DNA from: Paenibacillus glycanilyticus
GTDB taxonomy: Bacteria; Bacillota; Bacilli; Paenibacillales; Paenibacillaceae
NCBI RefSeq assembly: GCF_023715145.1
Contig: NZ_JAMBNP010000020.1
Location: forward strand, 1 to 64,000
Reading direction: 5' to 3'
Length of the DNA: 64,000 nucleotides
Shown here: positions 33,155 through 41,872 of the stretch, one piece after another
How the letters are laid out: each line of letters begins with the position of its first letter
Numbering within the stretch: position 1 is the first letter of the stretch
Made by a program: the position numbers and the translations under genes
Notes under the pieces: generated by a model
Database searches by the model: none
The model's input: the letters and a program-made list of their open reading frames with translations, nothing else
Told to the model about the DNA's origin: nothing

Positions 33155-35230
33155 ATGTCTAGAGAGTTCTCCTTGAATAATACGCGTAACATCGGGATCA
33201 TGGCGCATATCGATGCTGGTAAAACAACTACCACTGAGCGTATCTTGTTCTATACAGGCCGTACTCATAAGATCGGTGAAGTGCACGAAGGTGCTGCAAC
33301 GATGGACTGGATGGAGCAAGAGCAAGAGCGCGGTATTACAATTACGTCTGCCGCGACTACTGCTCAATGGAAAGGCAACCGCATCAATATTATCGACACC
33401 CCGGGGCACGTTGACTTCACAGTCGAAGTTGAACGTTCCCTGCGCGTATTGGATGGGGCCGTTGGCGTATTCAGTGCTAAAGAAGGCGTTGAGCCACAGT
33501 CTGAAACGGTATGGCGTCAAGCTGACCGTTATGGCGTTCCTCGGATCGCTTACATTAACAAAATGGACATCATCGGTGCAGACTTCCTGAATGTTGTTAA
33601 AGACATGCGTGAGCGTCTGCAAGCGAATGCTGTTGCGATTCAATTGCCGATTGGTGCTGAGAGTGATTTCCTCGGCGTAATCGACATCATTGATCGCGTA
33701 GCTTACAAGTACAAAGACGACCTCGGGAGAGATCCTGAGCAAGTTGAGATTCCTGCTGAATATGCTGACCAAGTTGAAGAGCTTCGCACGGAGCTGATCG
33801 AGAAGGTAGCTGAGCTGGATGAAGAATTGACTATGAAATATCTGGAAGGCGAAGAAATTACGATTCCAGAAATTAAAGCAGCGCTCCGCAAGGGCGTTTG
33901 TGAAGTTAAGATCTTCCCGGTTATCGCAGGTTCCTCGTACCGCAACAAAGGTGTTCAAATGATGCTGGACGCAGTAGTAGACTACCTGCCATCCCCGCTC
34001 GACGTACCTGCTATCAAAGGTACACTCGAAGACGGCGAAGAGTCGGTACGTCATTCTTCTGACGAAGAGCCGTTCGCGGCACTCGCGTTCAAAATCATGA
34101 CTGACCCTTATGTTGGTAAGCTGACGTTCTTCCGTGTATACTCGGGTATCCTGAAATCCGGTTCGTATGTTCTTAACGCAACTAAGAACAAACGCGAGCG
34201 GATCGGACGTATCCTGCAGATGCATGCGAACAGCCGTCAAGAAATTTCAGAAGTTTACTCCGGCGATATCGCTGCCGCAGTAGGTCTGAAAGATACCATT
34301 ACAGGCGACACACTGTGCGATGAGAAGAACCCGATCATCCTTGAATCGATGAACTTCCCTGAGCCGGTAATCTCGGTAGCTATCGAACCAAAAACGAAAG
34401 CTGACCAAGATAAGCTTGGTATCGCAATTTCCAAACTGGCTGAAGAAGATCCAACATTCCGTGCTCATACAGACGAAGAAACGAACCAAACGATCATCTC
34501 GGGTATGGGTGAGCTTCACCTTGAAATCCTCGTTGACCGTATGCTTCGCGAATTCAAAGTTGAGACTAACGTTGGTAAACCTCAAGTAGCTTACCGTGAA
34601 ACATTCCGTTCCGCGGCTAAGGTTGAAGGTAAATTCGTACGTCAGTCCGGCGGTAAAGGTCAATATGGCCATTGTTGGGTTGAATTCACTCCGCAAGAGC
34701 CAGGTCAAGGCTTCGTATTCGAGAATAAAGTTGTTGGTGGATCGATTCCTCGTGAATTTATCGCTCCTATCCAAGCAGGTATCGAAGAGTCGATGAAGAA
34801 CGGCGTTATCGCTGGCTTCCCGCTCGTAGATGTTAAAGCAACTGTATTCGACGGATCGTACCATGACGTTGACTCCTCGGAGATGGCGTTCAAAATCGCT
34901 GGTTCCATGGCGCTTAAAGCTGCTAAGGAAAAATGTAACCCAGTTCTTCTTGAGCCAATCATGAAGGTTGAAGTTACAGTGCCAGAAGAGTACATGGGCG
35001 ACGTTATGGGTATGCTGAACTCCCGTCGTGGTCGTATCGAAGGTATGGATACTCGTGCAGGCGCACAAATCATCCGTGCTAAGGTACCTCTTGCAGAGAT
35101 GTTCGGTTACTCCACAACTCTTCGTTCCGGTACGCAAGGCCGTGGCGTATTCTCCATGGAGCTCTCGCACTATGAAGAAGTACCACGTTCGATCTCGGAA
35201 GAGATCATCGCGAAAAACAAAGGCGCTTAA
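33155..35230 (+). CDS. fusA: Elongation factor G
   Basis: EF-G drives translocation on the ribosome with GTP and takes part in recycling. The 691-residue product has the G1 motif AHIDAGKT (17-24), DTPGH and NKMD in domain I, then domains II-V with QYGHCWVEFTP and the C-terminal EVPRSISEEIIAKNKG. ATG 33155 follows GAGAGGAG and matches the Bacillus N-terminus; an upstream in-frame start would add 12 residues before the ribosome site. Confidence 0.97.
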   Translation: MSREFSLNNTRNIGIMAHIDAGKTTTTERILFYTGRTHKIGEVHEGAATMDWMEQEQERGITITSAATTAQWKGNRINIIDTPGHVDFTVEVERSLRVLDGAVGVFSAKEGVEPQSETVWRQADRYGVPRIAYINKMDIIGADFLNVVKDMRERLQANAVAIQLPIGAESDFLGVIDIIDRVAYKYKDDLGRDPEQVEIPAEYADQVEELRTELIEKVAELDEELTMKYLEGEEITIPEIKAALRKGVCEVKIFPVIAGSSYRNKGVQMMLDAVVDYLPSPLDVPAIKGTLEDGEESVRHSSDEEPFAALAFKIMTDPYVGKLTFFRVYSGILKSGSYVLNATKNKRERIGRILQMHANSRQEISEVYSGDIAAAVGLKDTITGDTLCDEKNPIILESMNFPEPVISVAIEPKTKADQDKLGIAISKLAEEDPTFRAHTDEETNQTIISGMGELHLEILVDRMLREFKVETNVGKPQVAYRETFRSAAKVEGKFVRQSGGKGQYGHCWVEFTPQEPGQGFVFENKVVGGSIPREFIAPIQAGIEESMKNGVIAGFPLVDVKATVFDGSYHDVDSSEMAFKIAGSMALKAAKEKCNPVLLEPIMKVEVTVPEEYMGDVMGMLNSRRGRIEGMDTRAGAQIIRAKVPLAEMFGYSTTLRSGTQGRGVFSMELSHYEEVPRSISEEIIAKNKGA

Positions 35231-35266
35231 TTATTAAGCCCTTAAATCATACCTTTGGTATGCAAT

Positions 35267-35304
35267 GGCTGGACACAGATGCATCAATACATTTGTGTTT
35301 GGCC
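35267..35304 (+). other. fusA-tuf intercistronic hairpin
   Basis: A 15-bp stem including G-U pairs (35267-35281 with 35290-35304) has an 8-nt loop. The bases after it are CACACATAAAA, not a T-tract. It may mark mRNA processing or protect the tuf message, but this is not established. Confidence 0.6.
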
Positions 35305-35345
35305 CACACATAAAACTTCAGTTATATTAAGGAGGATTAAGTTCA

Positions 35346-36536
35346 ATGGCAAAGGCTAAATTTGAACGTAATAAACCGCACGTAAATATCGGTACAATCG
35401 GTCACGTCGACCATGGTAAAACTACTTTGACAGCTGCTATCACTACTGTACTTTCCAAAAAATACGGTGGCGCGGCAATCGCTTTTGACCAAATCGACAA
35501 AGCTCCTGAAGAGCGCGAGCGCGGTATCACAATCTCGACAGCTCACGTAGAGTATGAGACTCCTAACCGTCACTATGCTCACGTTGACTGCCCAGGTCAC
35601 GCCGACTACGTTAAAAACATGATCACTGGTGCTGCTCAAATGGACGGCGCTATCCTGGTTGTATCCGCAGCTGACGGCCCTATGCCGCAAACTCGCGAGC
35701 ACATCCTTCTGTCCCGCCAAGTAGGCGTACCATACATCGTTGTATTCCTGAACAAATGCGACATGGTTGAAGACGAAGAGCTCCTTGAACTGGTTGAGAT
35801 GGAAGTTCGCGACCTTCTTAACGAGTATGAGTTCCCAGGCGACGACACTCCAATCATCCGTGGTGCAGCTCGTGAAGCTCTGCAAAACCCAGATGGTCCT
35901 TGGGCTGACAAAATCGTTGAACTGTTCGAGCAAGTTGACACTTACATCCCAACTCCTGAGCGCGACACAGCTAAGCCTTTCCTGATGCCTGTCGAGGACG
36001 TATTCACAATCACAGGTCGTGGTACAGTTGCTACTGGCCGTATCGACCGTGGTGTGGTTAAAGTTGGCGACGAGATCGAAATCGTTGGTCTGGCTGAAGA
36101 AACTCGCAAATCCGTTGTTACGGGCGTAGAAATGTTCCGTAAACTGATGGATTCCGCTCAAGCGGGCGACAACATCGGCGCACTGCTTCGTGGTGTAGAC
36201 CGTAAAGACATCGAGCGTGGTCAAGTACTGGCTAAACCGGCTTCGGTTAAACCACACACTAACTTCACTGCTCAAATCTACGTTCTGACTAAAGAAGAGG
36301 GTGGCCGTCACAAACCTTTCTTCACTGGTTACCGTCCACAATTCTATTTCCGTACAACTGACGTAACAGGTATCATCAACCTGCCTGAAGGTACTGAAAT
36401 GGTTATGCCTGGCGACAACATCACAGTTACTGTAGAACTGATCGCTCCAATCGCGGTTGAAGAAGGAACTCGTTTCTCCATCCGTGAAGGCGGCCGTACT
36501 GTAGGCGCTGGCGCTGTTGCAACTATCCAAAAATAA
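35346..36536 (+). CDS. tuf: Elongation factor Tu
   Basis: EF-Tu brings aminoacyl-tRNA to the ribosome. The 396-residue product has GHVDHGKT (19-26), DCPGH, NKCD and the beta-barrel domains II and III. The sequence uses a narrow set of codons, as expected for a very highly expressed gene. The start follows AAGGAGG. It closes the str operon with a strong terminator. No second tuf copy is seen. Confidence 0.98.
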   Translation: MAKAKFERNKPHVNIGTIGHVDHGKTTLTAAITTVLSKKYGGAAIAFDQIDKAPEERERGITISTAHVEYETPNRHYAHVDCPGHADYVKNMITGAAQMDGAILVVSAADGPMPQTREHILLSRQVGVPYIVVFLNKCDMVEDEELLELVEMEVRDLLNEYEFPGDDTPIIRGAAREALQNPDGPWADKIVELFEQVDTYIPTPERDTAKPFLMPVEDVFTITGRGTVATGRIDRGVVKVGDEIEIVGLAEETRKSVVTGVEMFRKLMDSAQAGDNIGALLRGVDRKDIERGQVLAKPASVKPHTNFTAQIYVLTKEEGGRHKPFFTGYRPQFYFRTTDVTGIINLPEGTEMVMPGDNITVTVELIAPIAVEEGTRFSIREGGRTVGAGAVATIQK

Positions 36537-36564
36537 TAAGGTGCGGCATTAGCCGCGCTTTATG

Positions 36565-36596
36565 AAAACCCTCTGCCCCGGCAGAGGGTTTTTTTA
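36565..36596 (+). terminator. str operon terminator
   Basis: AAAACCCTCTGC (36565-36576) pairs with GCAGAGGGTTTT (36581-36592) around CCCG, with further T residues to 36595. A perfect intrinsic terminator after tuf. Confidence 0.95.
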
Positions 36597-36616
36597 TTTC
36601 CAGATAAAACCCACCA

Positions 36617-36646
36617 TTGACGTATATCTTTACATGCCATTAGAAT
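36617..36646 (+). promoter_or_regulatory. Promoter of the ABC transporter operon
   Basis: TTGACG (36617-36622) and TAGAAT (36641-36646), 18 bp apart. No T-box, riboswitch or clear operator is visible in the short leader. Confidence 0.6.
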
Positions 36647-36718
36647 TAATGGATAAGCGTCTATCGACGTTATTTGAAGTATTCAGACAAATATCCTTTT
36701 GGGAGGGGCAATCTAGAA

Positions 36719-37774
36719 ATGAAAAAGAAATGGTTGGCACCGCTTGCTTTAGTCCTTTTGCTCGTTACAGCAGCATGTGGGAACAGTGCTAAAAACAATG
36801 AAAACAGCACTTCCGGCAATGCGACAGATTCCGCAAATTCGGATGCAAAGAAATCGTACAAAATCTCTATCTCTCAAATTGTTGAGCATCCATCGCTTGA
36901 TGCAACAAAAGAAGGCTTTCTTGCTGGACTAAAAGATGCGGGCTTTGTTGAAGGGGAAAACTTGACTGTAGACTTTAATACAGCTCAAGGCGATCAAACG
37001 AATAACCTGTCTATCGCTCAAAAAATTGCAGGTGCAAAAGCCGATCTGGCTCTTGGGATCGCAACACCGTCCGCACAAGCGCTTGTACAAGCTTACACGA
37101 ATGCAGGCAACAAAGCTCCAGTATTGTTCGCCGCTGTAACGGATCCGCTTTCCGCAGATCTGGTAACTAATCTGGATGCTCCGGGAGGCAATGTTACTGG
37201 TGCTTCCGATACGAATCCTGATGCAGCCATTCAACTGATGGATTTCATCGCAGCTAACTTCCCTGATGTGAAGAAGGTTGGATTGGTTATTAACAAAGGC
37301 GAAAGCAATGCGGTTGTTATGGCTGCTACTGCAAAAGAAGCACTCGCCAAACACAACATTGAACTGATTGAAGCTCCGGTTACGAATACTTCCGAAGTTA
37401 AACAAGCCGGCGAATCGCTCATCGGAAAAGTGGACGCCATGTACATCACGCTTGATAACGTTGTCGTTTCTGGCGTAGATGCTCTTCTGCAGCTGGCCAA
37501 AGAAAACAAAATTCCGTTCTTCTCCAGTGACCGTGATACGGTTGAGAAAGGCGCTTTTGCTACAGTAGGCTTCAAATACTATGATCACGGCTACCAAGTA
37601 GGCCAAATGGCCGCTGAAATACTGAACGGTAAAAATCCGGGCGAGATGAAAGTAACAAAGCCGGACAAGCTTGATCTGATCTTGAACCTGAAAGCAGCTG
37701 CAGACCAAGGTATTACCGTTACCGATGCAATGAAGTCCGGAGTTAAAGATCCGGATAATAACATTATTCAATAA
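36719..37774 (+). CDS. ABC transporter substrate-binding lipoprotein (TrpX family)
   Basis: The 351-residue product is a lipoprotein: signal peptide MKKKWLAPLALVLLLVTAAC with the lipobox cysteine at 20, then a low-complexity Asn/Ser linker and a two-lobed binding domain of the ABC_sub_bind (TrpX-like) family. Members in streptococci serve tryptophan or tyrosine uptake; the substrate here is not known. ATG 36719 follows GGGAGGGG. It is the first gene of an operon inserted between tuf and rpsJ. A hairpin before the permease gene probably makes this protein more abundant than the rest. Confidence 0.88.
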   Translation: MKKKWLAPLALVLLLVTAACGNSAKNNENSTSGNATDSANSDAKKSYKISISQIVEHPSLDATKEGFLAGLKDAGFVEGENLTVDFNTAQGDQTNNLSIAQKIAGAKADLALGIATPSAQALVQAYTNAGNKAPVLFAAVTDPLSADLVTNLDAPGGNVTGASDTNPDAAIQLMDFIAANFPDVKKVGLVINKGESNAVVMAATAKEALAKHNIELIEAPVTNTSEVKQAGESLIGKVDAMYITLDNVVVSGVDALLQLAKENKIPFFSSDRDTVEKGAFATVGFKYYDHGYQVGQMAAEILNGKNPGEMKVTKPDKLDLILNLKAAADQGITVTDAMKSGVKDPDNNIIQ

Positions 37775-37780
37775 GAACAT

Positions 37781-37822
37781 GAGAACGGGGTAAACGCTCC
37801 TTGCGTTCATCCCGTTCTCTTA
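37781..37822 (+). terminator. Attenuating hairpin between binding protein and permease
   Basis: GAGAACGGG (37781-37789) pairs with CCCGTTCTC (37811-37819) and the inner AAACGC with GCGTT; only TTATT follows. It likely causes partial termination or 3'-end protection of the binding-protein message. Confidence 0.75.
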
Positions 37823-37843
37823 TTATGTGGAGGAGGTGCCCCG

Positions 37844-38758
37844 GTGCCAGTATGGTTAAATGGTGCTTTTGAGCTTGGTTTGCTTTATTCTTTAATGGCT
37901 CTAGGCGTCTATATTACATTTCGCATCCTTGATTTTCCCGATCTTACGGTTGACGCAAGCTTTACAACCGGAGCAGGGGTAGCAGCAGTTCTGATAACGA
38001 ACGGCACTTCGCCATGGCTAGCTTGCCTTGCGGCATTTGGCGCCGGAGCTGCCGCGGGTGCAATTACGGGCTTGCTGCACACGAAAGGTAAAATCAACGG
38101 ATTGTTATCCGGTATTCTTATGATGATTGCGCTCTATTCCGTAAATATGCGGATCATGGGCAAGCCTAACATCGGGCTGATGGGTACGGACATCTCGACT
38201 ATTTTTTCGGGAGTAAAGGTTCTGGTCCTTATGCCGATCGTTGTTGTCATTATTAAACTGCTTCTTGATTTATTCTTCAAGACGGATATTGGTCTAAGCC
38301 TGCGTGCAACAGGGGATAACGAACGGATGATCCGAAGCTTTGGCACGAACACGGATACAACAAAAATTCTGGGTATTGCTCTGTCGAATGGTCTGGTTGC
38401 TCTCTCGGGCTCGTTTGTCGCACAACAAAGTGGATTTGCTGATATTTCGATGGGTGTCGGAATGATCGTAATTGGTCTAGCATCGGTTATTATCGGGGAA
38501 GCTCTGTTTGGCGCGAAGTCGGTATTCCGTGCAACGCTTGCCGTTGTGCTTGGCTCGATCGTATATCGCATCATCATTGGTCTTGCTTATCAAAGCGACT
38601 TCTTCGAGGCATCCGATCTCAAGCTGATCACAGCCGTTATCGTTATTATTGCGCTCGTATTCCCGTCTCTGCAGAAATCGTATAAGCAAAAGAGAATGGC
38701 GCAAAAACGCACGGCAGCTCTTTTGAATAGCGTTGATCAGAAGGGGGGCGAACGCTGA
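37844..38758 (+). CDS. ABC transporter permease (BPD_transp_2 family)
   Basis: The 304-residue integral membrane protein has about eight or nine hydrophobic segments, beginning LNGAFELGLLYSLMALGVYITFRIL, and the family's cytoplasmic loop GLSLRATGDNERMIRSFGTNTD, which contacts the ATPase. It belongs to the branched-chain amino acid/sugar permease superfamily. GTG 37844 follows GGAGGAGGTG. It overlaps the ATPase start by one base. No second permease is present, so a homodimer is expected. Confidence 0.9.
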   Translation: MPVWLNGAFELGLLYSLMALGVYITFRILDFPDLTVDASFTTGAGVAAVLITNGTSPWLACLAAFGAGAAAGAITGLLHTKGKINGLLSGILMMIALYSVNMRIMGKPNIGLMGTDISTIFSGVKVLVLMPIVVVIIKLLLDLFFKTDIGLSLRATGDNERMIRSFGTNTDTTKILGIALSNGLVALSGSFVAQQSGFADISMGVGMIVIGLASVIIGEALFGAKSVFRATLAVVLGSIVYRIIIGLAYQSDFFEASDLKLITAVIVIIALVFPSLQKSYKQKRMAQKRTAALLNSVDQKGGER

Positions 38759-39552
38759 TGCTCGAAATAACCAAAGTATCAAAGCTGTTTAACCCGGGGA
38801 CATTAGATGAAAAGACGGCCCTTGTAAATACAAACCTGGCGATGAAGCCAGGCGACTTTATCACCGTTATCGGAAGTAATGGTGCCGGCAAATCGACCTT
38901 GATGAATATCATCTCCGGCGTTATGAAGCCGGATACCGGCGAAGTCCGGATCGAGGGCAAGAATATTAGCAATCTGCCGGAGTTCCGCAGAAGCAAATGG
39001 ATCGGACGCGTGTTCCAGGATCCGATGGCAGGCACAGCGCCTCGCATGTCCATTGAAGAAAATTTGGCGATGGCCTATACACGGGGGAAGCAGCGCGGTT
39101 TCTCGCTTAGCATCAACCGTGGACGCCGAGCTATTTTCCGCGAGCAGCTGTCGCGTCTTGGTATTGGCCTTGAGAATCGCTTGAGCGCCAAAGTAGGTTT
39201 GCTGTCAGGCGGCGAGCGTCAAGCTTTAAGTCTTCTGATGGCAACCTTCACCAAGCCTCAGATTCTTCTGCTTGATGAACATACGGCAGCACTTGATCCG
39301 GCACGTGCAGAGCTAATCACGACGTTGACTGAGACATTGGTTCGCGAGATGAATCTGACAACCCTAATGGTCACTCACAACATGGAACAGGCGATTCGTC
39401 TTGGCAACCGGTTAATCATGATGGATAAAGGCAGAATCATTCTTGAAGTGAATGAAGACCGGAAGAAAGATCTGACGGTGGAGCGCCTGCTTGGCGAATT
39501 CGAGCAGATCAGCGGCAAAAAGATGGCCGACGATCGCGTCGTTCTTGGCTAA
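38758..39552 (+). CDS. ABC transporter ATP-binding protein
   Basis: The 264-residue ATPase has Walker A GSNGAGKST (about 40-48), a signature LLSGGERQALSLLMA, Walker B ILLLDEHTAALDP, and the H-loop in VTHNMEQAI. Asp and Glu of Walker B are intact. Its start overlaps the permease stop (TGATG). With the binding protein and permease it makes a complete importer, probably for an amino acid or a related small molecule; the substrate is not known. Confidence 0.93.
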   Translation: MLEITKVSKLFNPGTLDEKTALVNTNLAMKPGDFITVIGSNGAGKSTLMNIISGVMKPDTGEVRIEGKNISNLPEFRRSKWIGRVFQDPMAGTAPRMSIEENLAMAYTRGKQRGFSLSINRGRRAIFREQLSRLGIGLENRLSAKVGLLSGGERQALSLLMATFTKPQILLLDEHTAALDPARAELITTLTETLVREMNLTTLMVTHNMEQAIRLGNRLIMMDKGRIILEVNEDRKKDLTVERLLGEFEQISGKKMADDRVVLG

Positions 39553-39561
39553 GCACTTACA

Positions 39562-39600
39562 TGAGGAACGCAATGGCGATATTCGCTGTTGCGTTTCTTC
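39562..39600 (+). terminator. Terminator of the ABC transporter operon
   Basis: GAGGAACGCAATGGCGA (39563-39579) pairs with TCGCTGTTGCGTTTCTT (39583-39599) including G-U pairs; the T-rich 3' end continues TCTATTATAT. Confidence 0.8.
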
Positions 39601-39637
39601 TATTATATAGAAGCATATTTACAGGTCAAAAATGGAT

Positions 39638-39666
39638 TTGAGAGTTTGTTCGCAATCGTGTAATAT
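39638..39666 (+). promoter_or_regulatory. S10 operon upstream promoter P1
   Basis: TTGAGA (39638-39643) and TAATAT (39661-39666) at 17-bp spacing. A transcript from here would have a leader of nearly 270 nt before rpsJ. Confidence 0.5.
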
Positions 39667-39774
39667 AGGCGGAGTGGAAAACACGGTTCGTCCTGGCGGC
39701 GGACGCGGGAAAGTCGAACATAAATCGTTGTTGCGCCAAGCTGAGTAAAGATAGGAAAAGTCATAACTTTTCCC

Positions 39775-39803
39775 TTGCATTTGCCCAGCTGTTTCGGTAT
39801 AAT
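39775..39803 (+). promoter_or_regulatory. S10 operon promoter P2
   Basis: TTGCAT (39775-39780) and a perfect TATAAT (39798-39803) at 17-bp spacing, about 135 nt before the rpsJ ATG. This is the more convincing of the two. Confidence 0.8.
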
Positions 39804-39834
39804 ATTGACTGTTGGTCTGTGACGTTGCGATGAT

Positions 39835-39894
39835 GTGAGAGGTTGCCGACACACCCGGCCCCTTTGCCATGGGGCATGTGCCGGGTTTTCTCAC
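39835..39894 (+). promoter_or_regulatory. S10 leader hairpin (attenuator-like)
   Basis: CCCGGC (39854-39859) pairs with GCCGGG (39880-39885), followed by TTTT. GTGAGA (39835-39840) can pair with TCTCAC (39889-39894) outside it. The structure lies between promoter P2 and rpsJ and looks able to terminate or control transcription of the large operon. A protein-binding role is inferred. Confidence 0.55.
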
Positions 39895-39939
39895 GGAGTA
39901 TGTCCGATAAGAAATTGGGCGATAGAAGGAGGGACTTAT

Positions 39940-40248
39940 ATGGCAAAGCAAAAGATTCGTATTCGCTTGAAAGCATACGATCACAGAATTCTTGATCAAT
40001 CCGCTGAGAAAATCGTGGAAACAGCAAAACGTTCCGGTGCAGGCGTATCCGGGCCGATTCCGCTTCCTACGGAAAAGCAAATCATCACTATTCTCCGTGC
40101 GGTGCATAAGTACAAGGATTCCCGGGAGCAATTCGAAATGCGTACACATAAACGCTTGATCGATATTGTTAACCCAACGCCGCAAACGGTTGATGCGTTG
40201 ATGCGCCTGGATTTACCATCCGGTGTAGATATCGAAATCAAACTGTAA
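39940..40248 (+). CDS. rpsJ: 30S ribosomal protein S10
   Basis: S10 is in the 30S head and, with NusB, also acts in rRNA antitermination. The 102-residue product (MAKQKIRIRLKAYDHRILDQ) starts at ATG 39940 behind AGAAGGAGGG; an upstream in-frame start would include the leader hairpin and was rejected. It is the first gene of the S10-spc-alpha block. Confidence 0.97.
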   Translation: MAKQKIRIRLKAYDHRILDQSAEKIVETAKRSGAGVSGPIPLPTEKQIITILRAVHKYKDSREQFEMRTHKRLIDIVNPTPQTVDALMRLDLPSGVDIEIKL

Positions 40249-40286
40249 TAAGCATAATTGATTATTGAAGGAAAAGAGGTGTCAAC

Positions 40287-40910
40287 ATGAAAGGTATCTT
40301 AGGGAAAAAACTTGGTATGACGCAAGTGTTTACTGCTGAAGGTAACGTCGTTCCAGTAACGGTAATCGAAGCAGGTCCTTGTGTGGTTCTCCAAAAGAAA
40401 GATCAAGAGAACGATGGCTATGAAGCCGTACAATTCGGTTTCTCCGATAAGAAAGAAGCTAGAGCGATCAAGCCGGAAATCGGCCACGCGAAGAAAGCTA
40501 ACACAGCTCCTAAGCGCTACGTTCGTGAAATTCGCGGTATTAACTTGGGCGAATATGAAGTTGGCCAAGAAGTTAAGGCTGATCTGTTTGCAGAAGGCGA
40601 ATTTGTTGACGTAACAGGTATTTCGAAAGGTAAAGGCTTCGCCGGCGTTATCAAACGTTGGGGACAAAGCACGGGTCCTATGGCCCACGGTTCCCGTTAC
40701 CATCGTGGTCCTGGTTCCATGGGTTCCATTCAAGCGAACCGCGTACCAAAAGGCAAACACCTTCCTGGTCACATGGGTCATGAGACAGTTACGATTCAAA
40801 AACTCGAAATTATCCGTGTAGACGCTGAGCGTAACGTGCTCCTCGTTAAAGGTTCCATTCCTGGTCCTAAAAACGGTTTCGTTAAAGTAAAGCAAACTGT
40901 TAAGAACTAA
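40287..40910 (+). CDS. rplC: 50S ribosomal protein L3
   Basis: L3 is an early assembly protein reaching to the peptidyl-transferase centre. The 207-residue product begins MKGILGKKLGMTQVF and has the central loop PMAHGSRYHRGPGSMG that inserts near the catalytic site. The ATG follows AAAAGAGGTG. Confidence 0.97.
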   Translation: MKGILGKKLGMTQVFTAEGNVVPVTVIEAGPCVVLQKKDQENDGYEAVQFGFSDKKEARAIKPEIGHAKKANTAPKRYVREIRGINLGEYEVGQEVKADLFAEGEFVDVTGISKGKGFAGVIKRWGQSTGPMAHGSRYHRGPGSMGSIQANRVPKGKHLPGHMGHETVTIQKLEIIRVDAERNVLLVKGSIPGPKNGFVKVKQTVKN

Positions 40911-40938
40911 TTGCTTATAAAGAAAGGAGGAACAAGAA

Positions 40939-41562
40939 ATGCCTAAAGTTACAGTATTTAACGTGAGTGGTTCTGAAGTTGGTCAAATCGAATTGGCAGA
41001 CAGCGTATTCGGTATTGAACCTAACTCTCACGTTCTGCATAGCGCTGTAGTGCTTCAGCAAGCTGCTGAGCGCGCAGGCACGCACAAAACAAAAGGACGC
41101 TCCGAAGTACGTGGCGGCGGTCGTAAACCTTGGAAGCAAAAAGGTACTGGCCGTGCTCGTCAAGGTAGCATTCGTTCGCCACAATGGGTTGGCGGCGGTA
41201 CAGTATTTGGACCGACACCACGCTCGTATGGCTTCAAACTTCCTAAGAAGGTTCGCCGTCTGGCGATTAAATCCGCTTTGTCTTCGAAAGTGATCGCTAA
41301 CGAAATCGTCGTTCTTGATCAACTGGCATTCGCGGCTCCTAAAACGAAGGAATTCGCAGCAATCTTGAACAACCTTAAAGTTGATCGCAAAGCACTTGTT
41401 GTTTTGCCAACTTATGATGACAATGTAGCATTGTCCGCTCGCAATATCCCAGGTGTTAAATTCGTCGCTGCTGACGGCATTAATGTTCTGGACGTATTGG
41501 TGCATGACAAGCTCATCATCACGAAAGAAGCCGTAGAGAAAGTACAGGAGGTGTTTGCATAA
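40939..41562 (+). CDS. rplD: 50S ribosomal protein L4
   Basis: L4 lines the peptide exit tunnel; in E. coli it also represses its own operon. The 207-residue product has the tunnel loop GGGRKPWKQKGTGRARQGSIRS (about 55-76), the site of macrolide-resistance changes elsewhere; its Lys and Trp-Lys pattern is normal here. It overlaps rplW by one base (TAATG). Confidence 0.97.
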   Translation: MPKVTVFNVSGSEVGQIELADSVFGIEPNSHVLHSAVVLQQAAERAGTHKTKGRSEVRGGGRKPWKQKGTGRARQGSIRSPQWVGGGTVFGPTPRSYGFKLPKKVRRLAIKSALSSKVIANEIVVLDQLAFAAPKTKEFAAILNNLKVDRKALVVLPTYDDNVALSARNIPGVKFVAADGINVLDVLVHDKLIITKEAVEKVQEVFA

Positions 41563-41855
41563 TGAAAGATCCTCGCGATATTATCAAACGCCCTGTTATT
41601 ACGGAGCGCACAAGTGACTTCATGGCGGTTAAACGCTACGTATTCGAAGTTGACATTCGTGCGAACAAAACCGAAATTAAAGATGCTATCGAGCAAATCT
41701 TTAAAGTAAAAGTAACGAGCGTTAATACAATGCGTGTTGCCGGTAAGCCGAAACGCTACGGTAAATACAATGGTTATAGACCTGATTGGAAAAAAGCAAT
41801 CGTTCAGCTTAGCGCTGAGAGCAAAGAACTCGAATTCTTTGAAACGTCTGTTTAG
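41562..41855 (+). CDS. rplW: 50S ribosomal protein L23
   Basis: L23 sits at the tunnel exit and docks trigger factor and SRP. The 97-residue product begins MKDPRDIIKRPVITERTSD and has the usual VNTMRVAGKPKRYG loop. It is translationally coupled to rplD by a one-base overlap, with GGAGGTG within the rplD end. Confidence 0.97.
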   Translation: MKDPRDIIKRPVITERTSDFMAVKRYVFEVDIRANKTEIKDAIEQIFKVKVTSVNTMRVAGKPKRYGKYNGYRPDWKKAIVQLSAESKELEFFETSV

Positions 41856-41872
41856 AAAAGGAGGGAAACTAA

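Noticed and set aside
36647..36718. Trp T-box before the TrpX-type importer
   Set aside because: The leader is about 70 nt and lacks the T-box core sequence and a terminator.
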